Shown piece after piece: positions 22,291 through 31,172 of a stretch of 64,000 nucleotides of DNA (positions within the stretch are counted from its first letter, which is position 1; each line of letters opens with the position of its first letter). This DNA comes from Komagataella phaffii GS115. Taxonomy: Eukaryota > Ascomycota > Pichiomycetes > Pichiales > Pichiaceae. Both the position numbers and the translations under genes were made by a program. The stretch lies in NCBI RefSeq assembly GCF_000027005.1, contig NC_012965.1:168501-232500 (forward strand). Direction: 5' to 3'. Under the pieces are notes generated by a model. The model was not told the origin of the DNA and searched no databases. It worked only from the letters and a program-made list of their open reading frames with translations.

Positions 22291-23982
22291 TCAAAGACGA
22301 TTCTTCAAATAGGATTCATACCCTTCAGATTCCAAGTTGGATGCCTTCCCCAACACTTCGGTCTCCATTGCATTCATATACTTGGACATTTCCTTTTGCC
22401 ATTTGTGGTCAATTGTACCTAAAATCCTGATGGCCAACAGAGCGGCATTGGTGGCGTTGTTGATAGCAACCGTAGCCACAGGAACACCTCTAGGCATTTG
22501 GACAATCGAGTGTAGCGAGTCTACACCATCCAACGTAGAGCCCTTGACAGGAACACCAATGACTGGCAACGGAGTCATGGCAGCAACCATTCCTGGAAGA
22601 TGAGCAGCACCACCAGCACCTGCAATGATAGCCTTGATACCTCTACTAGCGGCTTCAAAGGCATATCTGGTCATTCTCTGTGGTGTTCTATGAGCAGAGA
22701 CAATAGTAACTTCGAATGGAACACCAAACTGTTTTAAAATATCGCAACCTTTCGAAATCACAGGTAGATCAGAGTCTGAACCCATGATAACTCCAACCAA
22801 CGGTTTAGTGTCAGCTGATACAGTACTGGATGGTAAGTGGGTTGATTCTTCTAGAATGTACTCTAACTTTTGTTCTGCTTCCAACATGGAAGATCCTATT
22901 ATGTTGATATGACCCATCTTACGAGCCAATCGGGTGGTCTTTCCGTACAGATATACAGAAGCACCGGGTGTTTCTAAGGCTCTTCTACAAAACTCTAATT
23001 CCCCGTGAGATTTTTCAGCACCCAAAACATTGAGCATAATAGCGTTGGTGTTGGAAGTAGATAGTTTGGTGAAATCTAGTGGCATTGGCAGACCAGTTAT
23101 GGCTCTTACATGTGCTTCGAACTGAGATGTTACACATGCATCGATTGTATAGTGACCAGAATTGTGGGGCCTTGGAGCAATCTCATTTACAAGAAGTTCT
23201 CCATCAGACAATAGGAACATCTCAACTCCGAAGATTCCAGCGCCTGGGAAAGTCTTCACAGTGTTTTCAGCTAATATTTGAGCTTTCTTTTGGATGGTGT
23301 CATTAACTCTGGCCGGAGCATACACAATATGACAGATATTGTCCTTGTGCACAGTTTCTACGGTTGGGTAGGAGAATACTTCGCCTTCCAGTGATCTCAC
23401 AACCATTACCGCTAATTCTTTAACAAAAGGAGCAAACTTCTCGGCATACAATGGACGATCTTTCAAGAATTCTAATGCCTTACTGATGTCCTCTTTAGAC
23501 TCCACTACAAAATTGCCTCTTCCATCATAAGCCATAGTCCGGGACTTCAACAGATATGGAAATCCATTCTCTTCTCCAAACAAAAGCAGCGCCTTTTCAT
23601 TAGATTCTATACCCTGAGACTTTGTCACCGAAATGTTGTGCTTGATCAAATGTTCCTTTTGCAAGTACTTATCCTTGATTAGTTCGATTGTCTCTGGTAA
23701 AGGATATATCTTGATTCCAGTTCTGTCTTGAACTCTCTTTAGAGCATCTGTGTTGACATGCTCAATCTCTACAGTGAGAACATCACATTTGGCAGCTAAC
23801 TTGGCGATAGCCTCCTCATCTTTGAATGATCCGTCGATGTGGTCTTGCGCAGCATTAATGTGCTTAGCAGGTGAAAAACCATCATCAAGAATCACGGTCT
23901 TGATATTGAGCCTGCTAGCGGCCTCAACAATCATTCGGCCTAGCTGGCCTCCTCCTAGAATACCTATTACCTGAGAATCCAT
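22291..23982 (-). CDS. ADE2: phosphoribosylaminoimidazole carboxylase
   Basis: Bifunctional purine enzyme carboxylating AIR to CAIR. 563 residues (S. cerevisiae 571). The N-terminal half is a PurK-type ATP-grasp domain ([11 protein letters not shown] at the start, then ATP-grasp motifs YDGRGNFVV and [15 protein letters not shown]). The C-terminal PurE-type domain has [11 protein letters not shown] and [10 protein letters not shown], and both halves look complete. Loss of this enzyme in yeasts causes the familiar red pigment. The ATG at 23982 is the natural start. Confidence 0.98.
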   Translation of the reverse strand: MDSQVIGILGGGQLGRMIVEAASRLNIKTVILDDGFSPAKHINAAQDHIDGSFKDEEAIAKLAAKCDVLTVEIEHVNTDALKRVQDRTGIKIYPLPETIELIKDKYLQKEHLIKHNISVTKSQGIESNEKALLLFGEENGFPYLLKSRTMAYDGRGNFVVESKEDISKALEFLKDRPLYAEKFAPFVKELAVMVVRSLEGEVFSYPTVETVHKDNICHIVYAPARVNDTIQKKAQILAENTVKTFPGAGIFGVEMFLLSDGELLVNEIAPRPHNSGHYTIDACVTSQFEAHVRAITGLPMPLDFTKLSTSNTNAIMLNVLGAEKSHGELEFCRRALETPGASVYLYGKTTRLARKMGHINIIGSSMLEAEQKLEYILEESTHLPSSTVSADTKPLVGVIMGSDSDLPVISKGCDILKQFGVPFEVTIVSAHRTPQRMTRYAFEAASRGIKAIIAGAGGAAHLPGMVAAMTPLPVIGVPVKGSTLDGVDSLHSIVQMPRGVPVATVAINNATNAALLAIRILGTIDHKWQKEMSKYMNAMETEVLGKASNLESEGYESYLKNRL

Positions 23983-24404
23983 GAGAGTTTGGAAGTTTTT
24001 TAATCGTTTCTACGATTCTTGGAAAAGGTAACCTTATTTGCATAGGCTAGTGAAGAGTCAAGTCAAATTTATTTTTGGCGAGCACACTACCGAGTATACG
24101 GCTTTGACTTGCTAACCTGGCTCTGCCATAGTTGAAAATACGTCGATAAGAAAGAAGCGTGCTTTTCCTTGCACGCTGAGGGCATGCTAGCGATTGGCAA
24201 AGATGATCAGAGGAGAACGAAATGCTGATGGAGGCCAGCTAGAACTGATTTGTTCAACTTTTCAATTTAGGCGATCTTAGTAAGCTTCTTACGCGATAGG
24301 GACAGCAAGCCATACATTTATTCTTATTGACTCACCTGCACTTACTATAAAGTGCTGGCTCGTCGGCTTTCATTTGTCTAACCCATTCCCTATTCAAGTC
24401 GCTA
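23983..24404. promoter_or_regulatory. divergent ADE2/dehydrogenase promoter region
   Basis: About 420 bases between two divergent genes. TGACTC (24330-24335) and TTGACTTGC resemble Gcn4/Bas1 TGACTC elements, plausible for ADE2 (inference). No open frame is supported. Confidence 0.5.
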
Positions 24405-25199
24405 ATGTCCGCTGATTTGTTTTCTTTGAATGGTAAGGTCGCCTTGATCACCGGTGGTACCAGCGGATTAGGCCAAGGAATAGTTCGAGGACTTTATGAA
24501 GCAGGTGCAGAACTTATTCTTATCCATAGACCTTCTACAGACCCAACGGCTTTCATTGAAGAGGTGAGAATGTCAAATGCCGATGGTGCCTCCATACATA
24601 CAATTGAGTTGGATCTAGTGGATGCCGATCTTGCAAAGCTGGAAGAGACCGTAACGAGTCCTGCGGTGGAGAAGAGTTCCACTGGAAAGATTGACATTTT
24701 AATCAACAACGCTGCCATTGCCATTAAATCTGAGTTTACAAGTTTTACGGAGAAAGATTACGCGGCTATCCAAAAGGTAAATGTCGATTTTCCATTTAGA
24801 TTGACACAGCTAGTCACTAAACACTTTATTAAGAACCAGATTAAGGGTAGGATCATCTTTACTGCCTCCCTGTACAGTTTCGAAGTGACCTACCCGAATC
24901 AATCGGTATATGCGACCACCAAAGGTGCAATCAACTCATTAATGAAGGCTCTATCGGTTGAACTTGCTCCAAAAGGTATTACCGTGAATTCCCTTGTTCC
25001 AGGGTTCGTTAAGTCAAACATGACAGCCGATTCTTATGGTAACGAGAAGAAGAGCAATGAAATTGTTTCTAGAATTCCCATTGGTCGGTGGGGTGAGGCA
25101 GATGATTTTAAGGGCCCAACTGTATTTCTCTGCTCTGAAGCTGCTGCATATTTGACAGGAGTATCGCTTCCAGTAGATGGAGGTTGGCTAAGTAAGTAG
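24405..25199 (+). CDS. short-chain dehydrogenase/reductase
   Basis: 264-residue NAD(P)-dependent SDR of the classical type. The Rossmann cofactor motif TGGTSGLGQG is at residues 16-25, NNAA lies near 100, and the catalytic Ser and the Tyr-x-x-x-Lys triad occur in the stretch from TASLY to YATTKGA. The C-terminal VDGGWL is typical. It resembles bacterial and fungal 2-deoxy-D-gluconate 3-dehydrogenase or 3-oxoacyl-ACP-reductase-like SDRs, but the substrate cannot be assigned. Its stop is only 8 bases from the RAX1 stop on the opposite strand, so the 3' ends of the transcripts must overlap. Confidence 0.9.
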   Translation: MSADLFSLNGKVALITGGTSGLGQGIVRGLYEAGAELILIHRPSTDPTAFIEEVRMSNADGASIHTIELDLVDADLAKLEETVTSPAVEKSSTGKIDILINNAAIAIKSEFTSFTEKDYAAIQKVNVDFPFRLTQLVTKHFIKNQIKGRIIFTASLYSFEVTYPNQSVYATTKGAINSLMKALSVELAPKGITVNSLVPGFVKSNMTADSYGNEKKSNEIVSRIPIGRWGEADDFKGPTVFLCSEAAAYLTGVSLPVDGGWLSK

Positions 25200-25207
25200 T
25201 AAATTCA

Positions 25208-26593
25208 TTAGAGCCTTTTACCAGGCACGAGTGCAAATATGATGGACAATACTGCGGCAATCACAGATGTTAGTAAGAGTACCCAGAGCCCCCTCTTTAG
25301 TAGAAGTCTTCTGACAAAAGGTTCCTTCAGTTTGATTAACCCACTGTGCGTCGCTTTGCTTTCACCATAACCAAATATCGAAAGCACAGGGTCAATATTA
25401 TAGATGGAAGTTATTAGCAAGTAGGTCCCAATGAAAAATGGAATCACCACAACAGCTCTAACTGGTTTGGGGTTCCAATTAAGGAAAATTAAGGTGTAAC
25501 CTACCCAAAATCCGACAAAGAGGAAAAAGAATCCAAAGATCAGACGAACCAAGTGAGATGTCACTGTAATGTTGCTAATCGCATTTGAAAGCAAGAAACC
25601 TGGAAAAGCTTCATTTTCCATAGCTTTAAACACATACTCTTTTGCTTCTTCAAATACTTCAGGATCATCCCTTCCTTCTGTTTCTAAATTATGCCTTATA
25701 TTCTTGATGATGTATTCAGGAATAAATAGTCTTTTCTCTGCAGCTTCCATGAAATATGTGTATAGAATTTTTCTGGAAGACGATCTTAGATCAGCTCTTG
25801 TAACGAACAAATTCTCTGGTCGGGGACTATCATTTTTCAACTGCGCACTATCCATTTCTTCTTTTATGAATGTTTCCAACATTTCTGGCTTGATGGTAGA
25901 TATTCGATTTATTTCTCTGTTTTCAGGTTGTGTTTCAAATACAGAAAGATTTGAATTGGATGCGCCCATATTCAGGCCAATGGATTGGGAATGTCGCTTT
26001 AATTCTTCTATCCTTTGGTTTACGTTAGGATCACTGGTTCTAAGTGTTGCTTCACCTTTCAAAAATGAGGAGAGTCTATTATTATCCTCATCTTCAAGAA
26101 GATTCTCAGTCATGATCATATCTAACAACACGGAGGAACTTATCGATTTGTGTTTCTGTGACCCTACTGACTCTCTACTATTGTTGCCAATATCATTAGC
26201 ACCAAAAGGTGAAACAAAGGACCCATTATTAGGTGGAGTTTTCCTTGGAATAGCGCTGGCCACGTTGGTTGCATTTCTCTGTCTGTAGTTGGCTGTTAAC
26301 GTAGTTTTCAACCCTTTGACGTAGCTCTTACACAAGTTCAGGTGCTGGATCACGTCCAGCCAAAAGTCAAGGTAGTCAATTGCTGATTGGCTGTCTTTCA
26401 TATAAACGTAGAAAGACCAAAGATCAACCGGTGTCTGTGTCTTCCTGTTCAATACCTCATATAGTGTAGGTAATCTGTCATGTGGGTCATTGGACTTGGG
26501 AGGGGAATATTTTTCCAGATCATGCTTGTTCCTAAAGTTTGACTGCACGTAATCACCATGGACGGGACTTCCATCGGGATTATAGTTGTTCAT
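25208..26593 (-). CDS. RAX1: Rax1-like bud-site selection protein (RGS-like domain, C-terminal membrane segments)
   Basis: 461 residues. An RGS-like N-terminal region (about 35-330) contains LPTLYEVLNRKTQTPVDLWSFY and, after a low-complexity insert, the closing part of the fold with IPEYIIKNIRHNLE. Three hydrophobic membrane segments end the protein (about 352-375, 385-405 and 435-457). This domain order matches S. cerevisiae Rax1 (YOR301W, 435 residues), which with Rax2 marks bud sites for bipolar budding. GTPase-activating function is not established for this family. The divergent flank is a long gene-poor interval. Confidence 0.85.
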   Translation of the reverse strand: MNNYNPDGSPVHGDYVQSNFRNKHDLEKYSPPKSNDPHDRLPTLYEVLNRKTQTPVDLWSFYVYMKDSQSAIDYLDFWLDVIQHLNLCKSYVKGLKTTLTANYRQRNATNVASAIPRKTPPNNGSFVSPFGANDIGNNSRESVGSQKHKSISSSVLLDMIMTENLLEDEDNNRLSSFLKGEATLRTSDPNVNQRIEELKRHSQSIGLNMGASNSNLSVFETQPENREINRISTIKPEMLETFIKEEMDSAQLKNDSPRPENLFVTRADLRSSSRKILYTYFMEAAEKRLFIPEYIIKNIRHNLETEGRDDPEVFEEAKEYVFKAMENEAFPGFLLSNAISNITVTSHLVRLIFGFFFLFVGFWVGYTLIFLNWNPKPVRAVVVIPFFIGTYLLITSIYNIDPVLSIFGYGESKATHSGLIKLKEPFVRRLLLKRGLWVLLLTSVIAAVLSIIFALVPGKRL

Positions 26594-27129
26594 TTGGTTT
26601 CAAACCGTGCCAACTGGAACAACAGATCAAAGAGATGGATGATCTTATGTTGTGAATTTAAAAATAATCGAGCCAACTACAATTTTCGTGTTGTAACGCG
26701 GAATGGCTAGCGCTTGGTGTCCAATAGGGAAGTAACTGGCTATAGAATAACCATTTTGAGCGAAAGCGTCTTATTAATTGTTCTGCTATTTTTCAGGGTC
26801 GTTATGGCAGATTTGACATCTACTTCTTCCTCAGAGGTATGTAGGTTTGAAAATGGGGTTTACAGTATCCATCGTATTATACTTTTGTTAGAGAAATTGG
26901 CTCTTCCTATGCTAGATGAATTTTTCCTTACTTTGTGTATAGTTACTACAAGATTATTCGTAATCATTCCCGTTGGAATTCACTTGAAAATGAAGGTCAG
27001 GCCTGACAGCTTGAATTTCATCTTATGCTCAGTGCAGTCCTGGTCTTTCTAGTTAGAGTATGAGGCATAAAAAAGAGGCACATTTGAAATTAGTCGTAAG
27101 GAACTTGTAGTGGACCTTTAAAAGTGCAG

Positions 27130-27440
27130 CTATTTGACAAACACATCCAGCTTACCATGAGAATTTGTCCATTCAACTACAACCGGGAGTGAAATCAAAA
27201 CAGTAAGAAGGGCATAGTCAACTGGAGCTGCATTTTGTCGTTTAAAGTAAAAAAGATAATAAAAAAATCAAACTGAAACTAAGGCTAGTTTACCTGTTGA
27301 TAAGTTCTAACAAAAACAGAATAGGATCTAGCATTCTTAAAATGCTTATTACAATCAGGGGTCAAGATTTTGCAATTGTAGAGTTTAAAATATTGACCTC
27401 TGAGGTTTAGCAATTCATCAGGCCTACTACTTTCAATCAT
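27130..27440 (-). CDS. possible small spliced membrane-protein gene (low confidence)
   Basis: ATG at 27440 opens a 49-codon frame with protein-like content (MIESSRPDELLNLRGQYFKL) ending at a GTAAAC donor-like site at 27293. Downstream, 27227-27130 reads APVDYALLTVLISLPVVVEW and closes with a TAG stop, a likely single membrane span, preceded by an ATGCAG acceptor at 27228. A TATA-like TTTATATTTTC lies about 75 bases before the ATG. The phases of the two pieces disagree by one base for the best donor; an alternative GTAATA donor at about 27352 would agree. I recognise no homologue. Either the splice choice is unusual, one base is missing, or this is chance. Confidence 0.35.
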
Positions 27441-27897
27441 TCCTCCCGTTCGAACACCTAAGTCATATCATAATCTAAACAGCACTCAGTCTATTGCCAC
27501 ACCGCCAAGGCTGCCTTTGAAAATATAAAGTGCCTGGTGCTTGAGTAGAATAAGTGCCCAGCATGATTTTCCCAAGAAGCTATTTCGCCGTTGATACCTG
27601 CCTTTGCGTTATTATTCTTTATGCCCGGCGAGTATGATTGACCGGAGAAAGAGGTCTTTTACGACAGACGAGCTTTGAAGACGGCGGATACATTACATCC
27701 CTACCATGACGGACTGTACCACTGCGGTGATTTGCGTGAAGCGTATTATTAATTGTTTGGTAGATGCCATGGCTTACGGGCTTACCAATGTTAGATCCAA
27801 TGCGGCTCAGATTTCAGAAAAAGCATTTGAAGTTCGGATTAATTATTTCCAACGAACGGCAAGACCAGTAGGTGAGAGTAATGCAGTTAACACCTGA

Positions 27898-27961
27898 GCC
27901 GGACAAAATTTAGTACACGGAACAGTCAAAATGTCGGCTCTGAGCTAATTTGTCGTCCGGC
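27898..27961. repeat. imperfect inverted repeat
   Basis: GCCGGACAAAATT (27898-27910) is matched in reverse complement by AATTTGTCGTCCGGC (27947-27961), two bases being inserted in the second arm. The loop is about 36 bases. The arms are CCGG-centred. It could be a hairpin, or paired operator sites in the AIM6 upstream region. Confidence 0.6.
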
Positions 27962-28423
27962 TTAATCCTGAGACGTCATCACACATAGGGTTAACCAAGA
28001 CGATTCCTATTGGTGCTGGATAAACTGCAAATTAACAGCTTTCTAAGCCCACTTTTCATCCAGTTTAATAGGCCGCATACATAATAGCCACTCCCCGATC
28101 TTGCTATTGATTGTGAGCATGCATGCCACGTTTCAAGTAATTTACAAGAGTAATTGAAGCCTTTGGTGCGAGCGCGTGCGCTCTTTTCTCGCGTCCAGTC
28201 TGTTGTCATTTGCTGCACAAACACATGGCTCACACATGGGGGGTCCACGAATCCCGTCTTTCGCTATTTTCCATCCAATCGAGCAAATCCGTCATACAAT
28301 TACTAAGGCATGCAGGGAAGCTTCTGACTCCACGATTTCAAGGTGAGCCATTAAATTTAACCACGTTGTGATACAAAGACTGCCTATTTCCCCCCTTCTT
28401 CCTCTTTTCTTCCAAGCTCAACC

Positions 28424-29518
28424 ATGTTTGGCATGCTGACAGAGACACAAGCTCAACAAGAAGAGAGACTACTGGATGAAGAGGAGAAAATAGCTCCCAC
28501 GGCCATCTACGACCTCGAACTGCTCAGAGAATGCAAAAGCAGCCGTAGAAGATGGAAGTTCTTTTGCGTGCTTGTGTTTATTCTGACTTTCACAAGTGTT
28601 GCTCAGCTGTATTTGAGTCTGTCGGAGTTCAAAAATCAGCTTCTCATCACAACGTTGAATAGGGTCAAAAGTGCAGAGTTAACCAAAGATATTGACATTA
28701 TCCCTATCCACTCCCACAATGATGAATGGAGACGTCTTCCATTATATGACGCTTTGAAAGTTGGTGCACAGAGCGTCGAGGCAGACATTTGGTATTTTGA
28801 CTCTGATCCTGAGACTATATTTGTTGGGCACAACAAAGTGTTTTTGTCGTCCAAGTGGAATCTTGATGATATGTACCTGAATCCTCTTTTCTCCCTGATA
28901 GGACAGAACAACATTGCCAAGAGATTCGAAGATGAAAACGTTTCTACACGCAGGAACGGAATCTTTTACAACAACTTGCACCAAACCCTGTATTTCTACT
29001 TAGACATCAAATCTAATGGTGAGAAGACCATGGCCGCCTTGGAAGACAAGTTGAGTCACTTTATCAATAATGAGTATCTTTCCTATTACGACTCAGAAAC
29101 CGATGAGTTTGTGGAAGGTCCTATAACAGTCATCATTACAGGAAACTACCCGTACGATTTCATCGTCTCCAAGACTAAGAGATTCTTCTTTATTGATGCC
29201 CCACTTTTCAAGTTTAAGGATGATGAAGAATTAGCCAAGTATAACCACAGTTCTATTTCTTTGGCCTCTTCAGCCTCACTATATGAGCTAACAGAGTCTC
29301 GTAGGGCTCTTGGAGGCGTGTCAGGCCTGAGCGAGTCTCAGGTTGAAACGATATCTTCTTACATCGACATTGCACACAATAACGACATCAAAGTCCGGGT
29401 TTGGGAAACACCTTCTTGGCCAATCAGAACTAGAAACGAAGTGTGGAAGCAGTTGATCACTCTTGGAGTTGATACTCTCAATGTTGACGATCTTTATGCC
29501 GCTACGACGTTCTTTTGA
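28424..29518 (+). CDS. AIM6: Aim6-like protein (PI-PLC-like phosphodiesterase fold)
   Basis: 364 residues. A single hydrophobic segment (about 45-68) after a basic SSRRRWK stretch looks like a signal anchor. The rest has PI-PLC-like superfamily motifs: IPIHSHNDEWRRLPLYDAL with the catalytic-type His and Asn, then VEADIW and VGHN. This order matches S. cerevisiae Aim6 (YDL237W, 390 residues), known only from mitochondrial-inheritance screening. The substrate is unknown. The ATG at 28424 is the first in the frame. Confidence 0.88.
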   Translation: MFGMLTETQAQQEERLLDEEEKIAPTAIYDLELLRECKSSRRRWKFFCVLVFILTFTSVAQLYLSLSEFKNQLLITTLNRVKSAELTKDIDIIPIHSHNDEWRRLPLYDALKVGAQSVEADIWYFDSDPETIFVGHNKVFLSSKWNLDDMYLNPLFSLIGQNNIAKRFEDENVSTRRNGIFYNNLHQTLYFYLDIKSNGEKTMAALEDKLSHFINNEYLSYYDSETDEFVEGPITVIITGNYPYDFIVSKTKRFFFIDAPLFKFKDDEELAKYNHSSISLASSASLYELTESRRALGGVSGLSESQVETISSYIDIAHNNDIKVRVWETPSWPIRTRNEVWKQLITLGVDTLNVDDLYAATTFF

Positions 29519-29642
29519 TTAGCTCAGCAAACTAGTTTGAAAAAAAAGACCAATACCTGCTATTACTGTACAACTTTTATAATATGCTTAATATACACGC
29601 TACAGCAACCCTCATATAGCACAACACTAAACTAATAGAAGA

Positions 29643-29972
29643 TTACCATGGCTTTTCGGGGGTGAACTGTTCAAAGCCCAAACGATGATTCCACTTTTGT
29701 CTTCTTGATCTCTTCTTAAAGTTCTTCTTGGTCGTCCTCTTCTCAGGCTTTTTCAAAGGGACAGAGTCTATATCTATGTCAACTTCCACAGTGGAGACCT
29801 TGGCAGGTTTAGAGTCTTTGTCTTCGCTTGCCTCTTCCTTCTGTTTTACCAGGGCTGCTTGGGACTTCTCAAACAGTCTCTTCCTCCTTTCATCTTCGTA
29901 TTTCTGGAATTCCAATGACCTCTTCACAGCTTTTGCTTGAAGCTTGGACTTTGATCTAGAGGATTTAGCCAT
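29643..29972 (-). CDS. DUF2423 nucleolar/ribosome-biogenesis protein (YBL028C-like)
   Basis: 109 residues, very basic. The N-terminal MAKSSRSKSKLQAKAVKR is the DUF2423 signature shared with S. cerevisiae YBL028C and the animal LLP homologue. The C terminus carries a Lys/Arg-rich nuclear signal (TTKKNFKKRSRRQKW). YBL028C associates with pre-60S particles. In S. cerevisiae YBL028C sits beside RPL19B (YBL027W), and here it lies beside RPL19, which supports orthology. It is divergent from RPL19. Confidence 0.88.
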   Translation of the reverse strand: MAKSSRSKSKLQAKAVKRSLEFQKYEDERRKRLFEKSQAALVKQKEEASEDKDSKPAKVSTVEVDIDIDSVPLKKPEKRTTKKNFKKRSRRQKWNHRLGFEQFTPEKPW

Positions 29973-30371
29973 TACTGTGGGATATCTGTGAATGCAAATT
30001 GGGATCTTCCTAGAAGAGATGTTATTTTACCTCTCAGAAAATTTATTTTCCTGCAACTCTCAAAAAGTCTTGGCCCCTATCAAAGTATTGCTTATCTAAG
30101 AAGCAAACCGTTATTACGTAACATGATCTTATCCTTTACACATCGTGGGTAAACCCTAACTTTGATAACGTGACCACCTTTTGAGAATGTGATTATTGGA
30201 AGCGAATCACTGTTCCACACGACGGACCCTCTTACAATTTGCCCGCGATTGGGCCCAGAAAAGGGAGATTTAGCTCGTGACTACCTCTTTCGCTACCTTT
30301 CCAAGAGGGAAAAATTTACCTGTTTCAATTTCCTCTTCACCTTTTTAGTTTGCCCAATTACTAATTTCAAA
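29973..30371. promoter_or_regulatory. divergent DUF2423/RPL19 promoter region
   Basis: About 400 bases serving two ribosome-related genes in opposite directions. It is T- and C-rich close to RPL19 (TTCCTCTTCACCTTTTTAG), as often in ribosomal-protein promoters. An RRPE-like AAAATTTATTTTCC lies near 30038-30051, on the DUF2423 side. The 62-codon open frame 30189-30377 is spurious. Confidence 0.5.
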
Positions 30372-31116
30372 ATGTAAGTTTGATTCCCAAGCGGAAGAGG
30401 TCATGGAGTAGTTCCATTGGTAAGACCAGTACAATCAGTTTCAACTCGCTCAATCTGTTGTCTTTTTGTTGATTGTTCATGATCCTCCAGGTATTTTCCC
30501 TATGGCCTCCCCTTCATCCAAGATCCATCATGTTACTAACAAATCCAGGGCTAATTTGCGTACTCAAAAGAGACTTGCAGCCAGCATTATTGGTGCTGGT
30601 AAGAAGAAGGTCTGGTTAGACCCAAACGAGACTGAGCAAATTGCACAGGCCAACTCCAGAGAGGCTATCAGAAAGCTGTACAAAGACGGTTTGATCGTCA
30701 AGAAGCCTCCTGTGGGACACTCCAGAGCTAGAGCTAGAGCTTTTGCCGAGGCTAAGCGTGCTGGTAGACACACCGGTTATGGTAAGAGAAAGGGTACCGC
30801 TAACGCCCGTATGTCCACTCAAACCTTGTGGATGAGAAGATTGAGAGTTCTTAGACGTTTATTGGTCAAGTACCGTGACAACGGTAAGATCGACAAAACC
30901 TTGTACCACACTTTGTACAGAGAGTCTAAGGGTAACGCTTTCAAGCACAAGCGTGCTTTGATCGAGCACATCATCCAGGCTAAGGCCGAGGCTGCCCGTG
31001 AGAAGGTTCTGAAGGACGAGTCTGAGGCTAGAAGAGCCAAGAACCGTGCTCAACGTGAGAGAAGACAACAGAGACAGGCTGAGAAGAGAGAGGCTTTCCT
31101 GAACGAGGAAGCTTAG
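30372..31116 (+). CDS. RPL19: 60S ribosomal protein L19 (eL19), intron splitting the start codon
   Basis: Exon 1 contributes only AT of the start codon (30372-30373). The intron 30374-30548 has a GTAAGT donor, a perfect TACTAAC branch point at 30534-30540 and a CAG acceptor. Exon 2 supplies G and continues with [13 protein letters not shown], which matches eL19 from residue 2. The spliced product is 189 residues, the standard length. The open frame upstream within the intron (from a TTG-type codon at 30466) is not the real start. Other signatures are [36 protein letters not shown] and [17 protein letters not shown]. The long basic C-terminal helix is intact. As I recall, S. cerevisiae RPL19A and RPL19B place their introns at the same position. 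Confidence 0.97.
30374..30548 (+). other. RPL19 intron inside the ATG
   Basis: 175 bases: donor GTAAGT, branch TACTAAC at 30534-30540, acceptor CAG 8 bases after it. Without splicing no eL19 start codon exists in the right frame, since the retained ATG is followed at once by TAA (ATG TAA). Confidence 0.95.
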
Positions 31117-31172
31117 ATCTTGTAATTTCACTTTGTATAGTCTAAAAAAATTCACAACTCTACCAACTTTAT

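Larger units (their letters stand above)
26594..28423. other. 1.8-kb interval without a conventional gene
   Basis: Between RAX1 and AIM6. Open frames at 26714-27052 and 27706-27897 (plus) carry no recognisable domain. The first includes ATGGCAGATTTG followed by a GTATGT donor-like site at 26836, but I found no acceptor that gives a sensible product. A possible small spliced gene on the minus strand (27130-27440) and an inverted repeat (27898-27961) are listed separately. The end is the AIM6 promoter. Confidence 0.5.

Noticed and set aside
25569..26288. 239-codon plus-strand frame inside RAX1
   Set aside because: Antisense shadow; composition is not protein-like and RAX1 is well supported.
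26803..27052. Spliced gene starting MADLTSTSSSE with a GTATGT donor
   Set aside because: No acceptor downstream gives a frame longer than a few codons.
28160..28200. GAGCGCGTGCGCTC palindrome as a special site
   Set aside because: A single short GC palindrome without repeats; no function can be argued.
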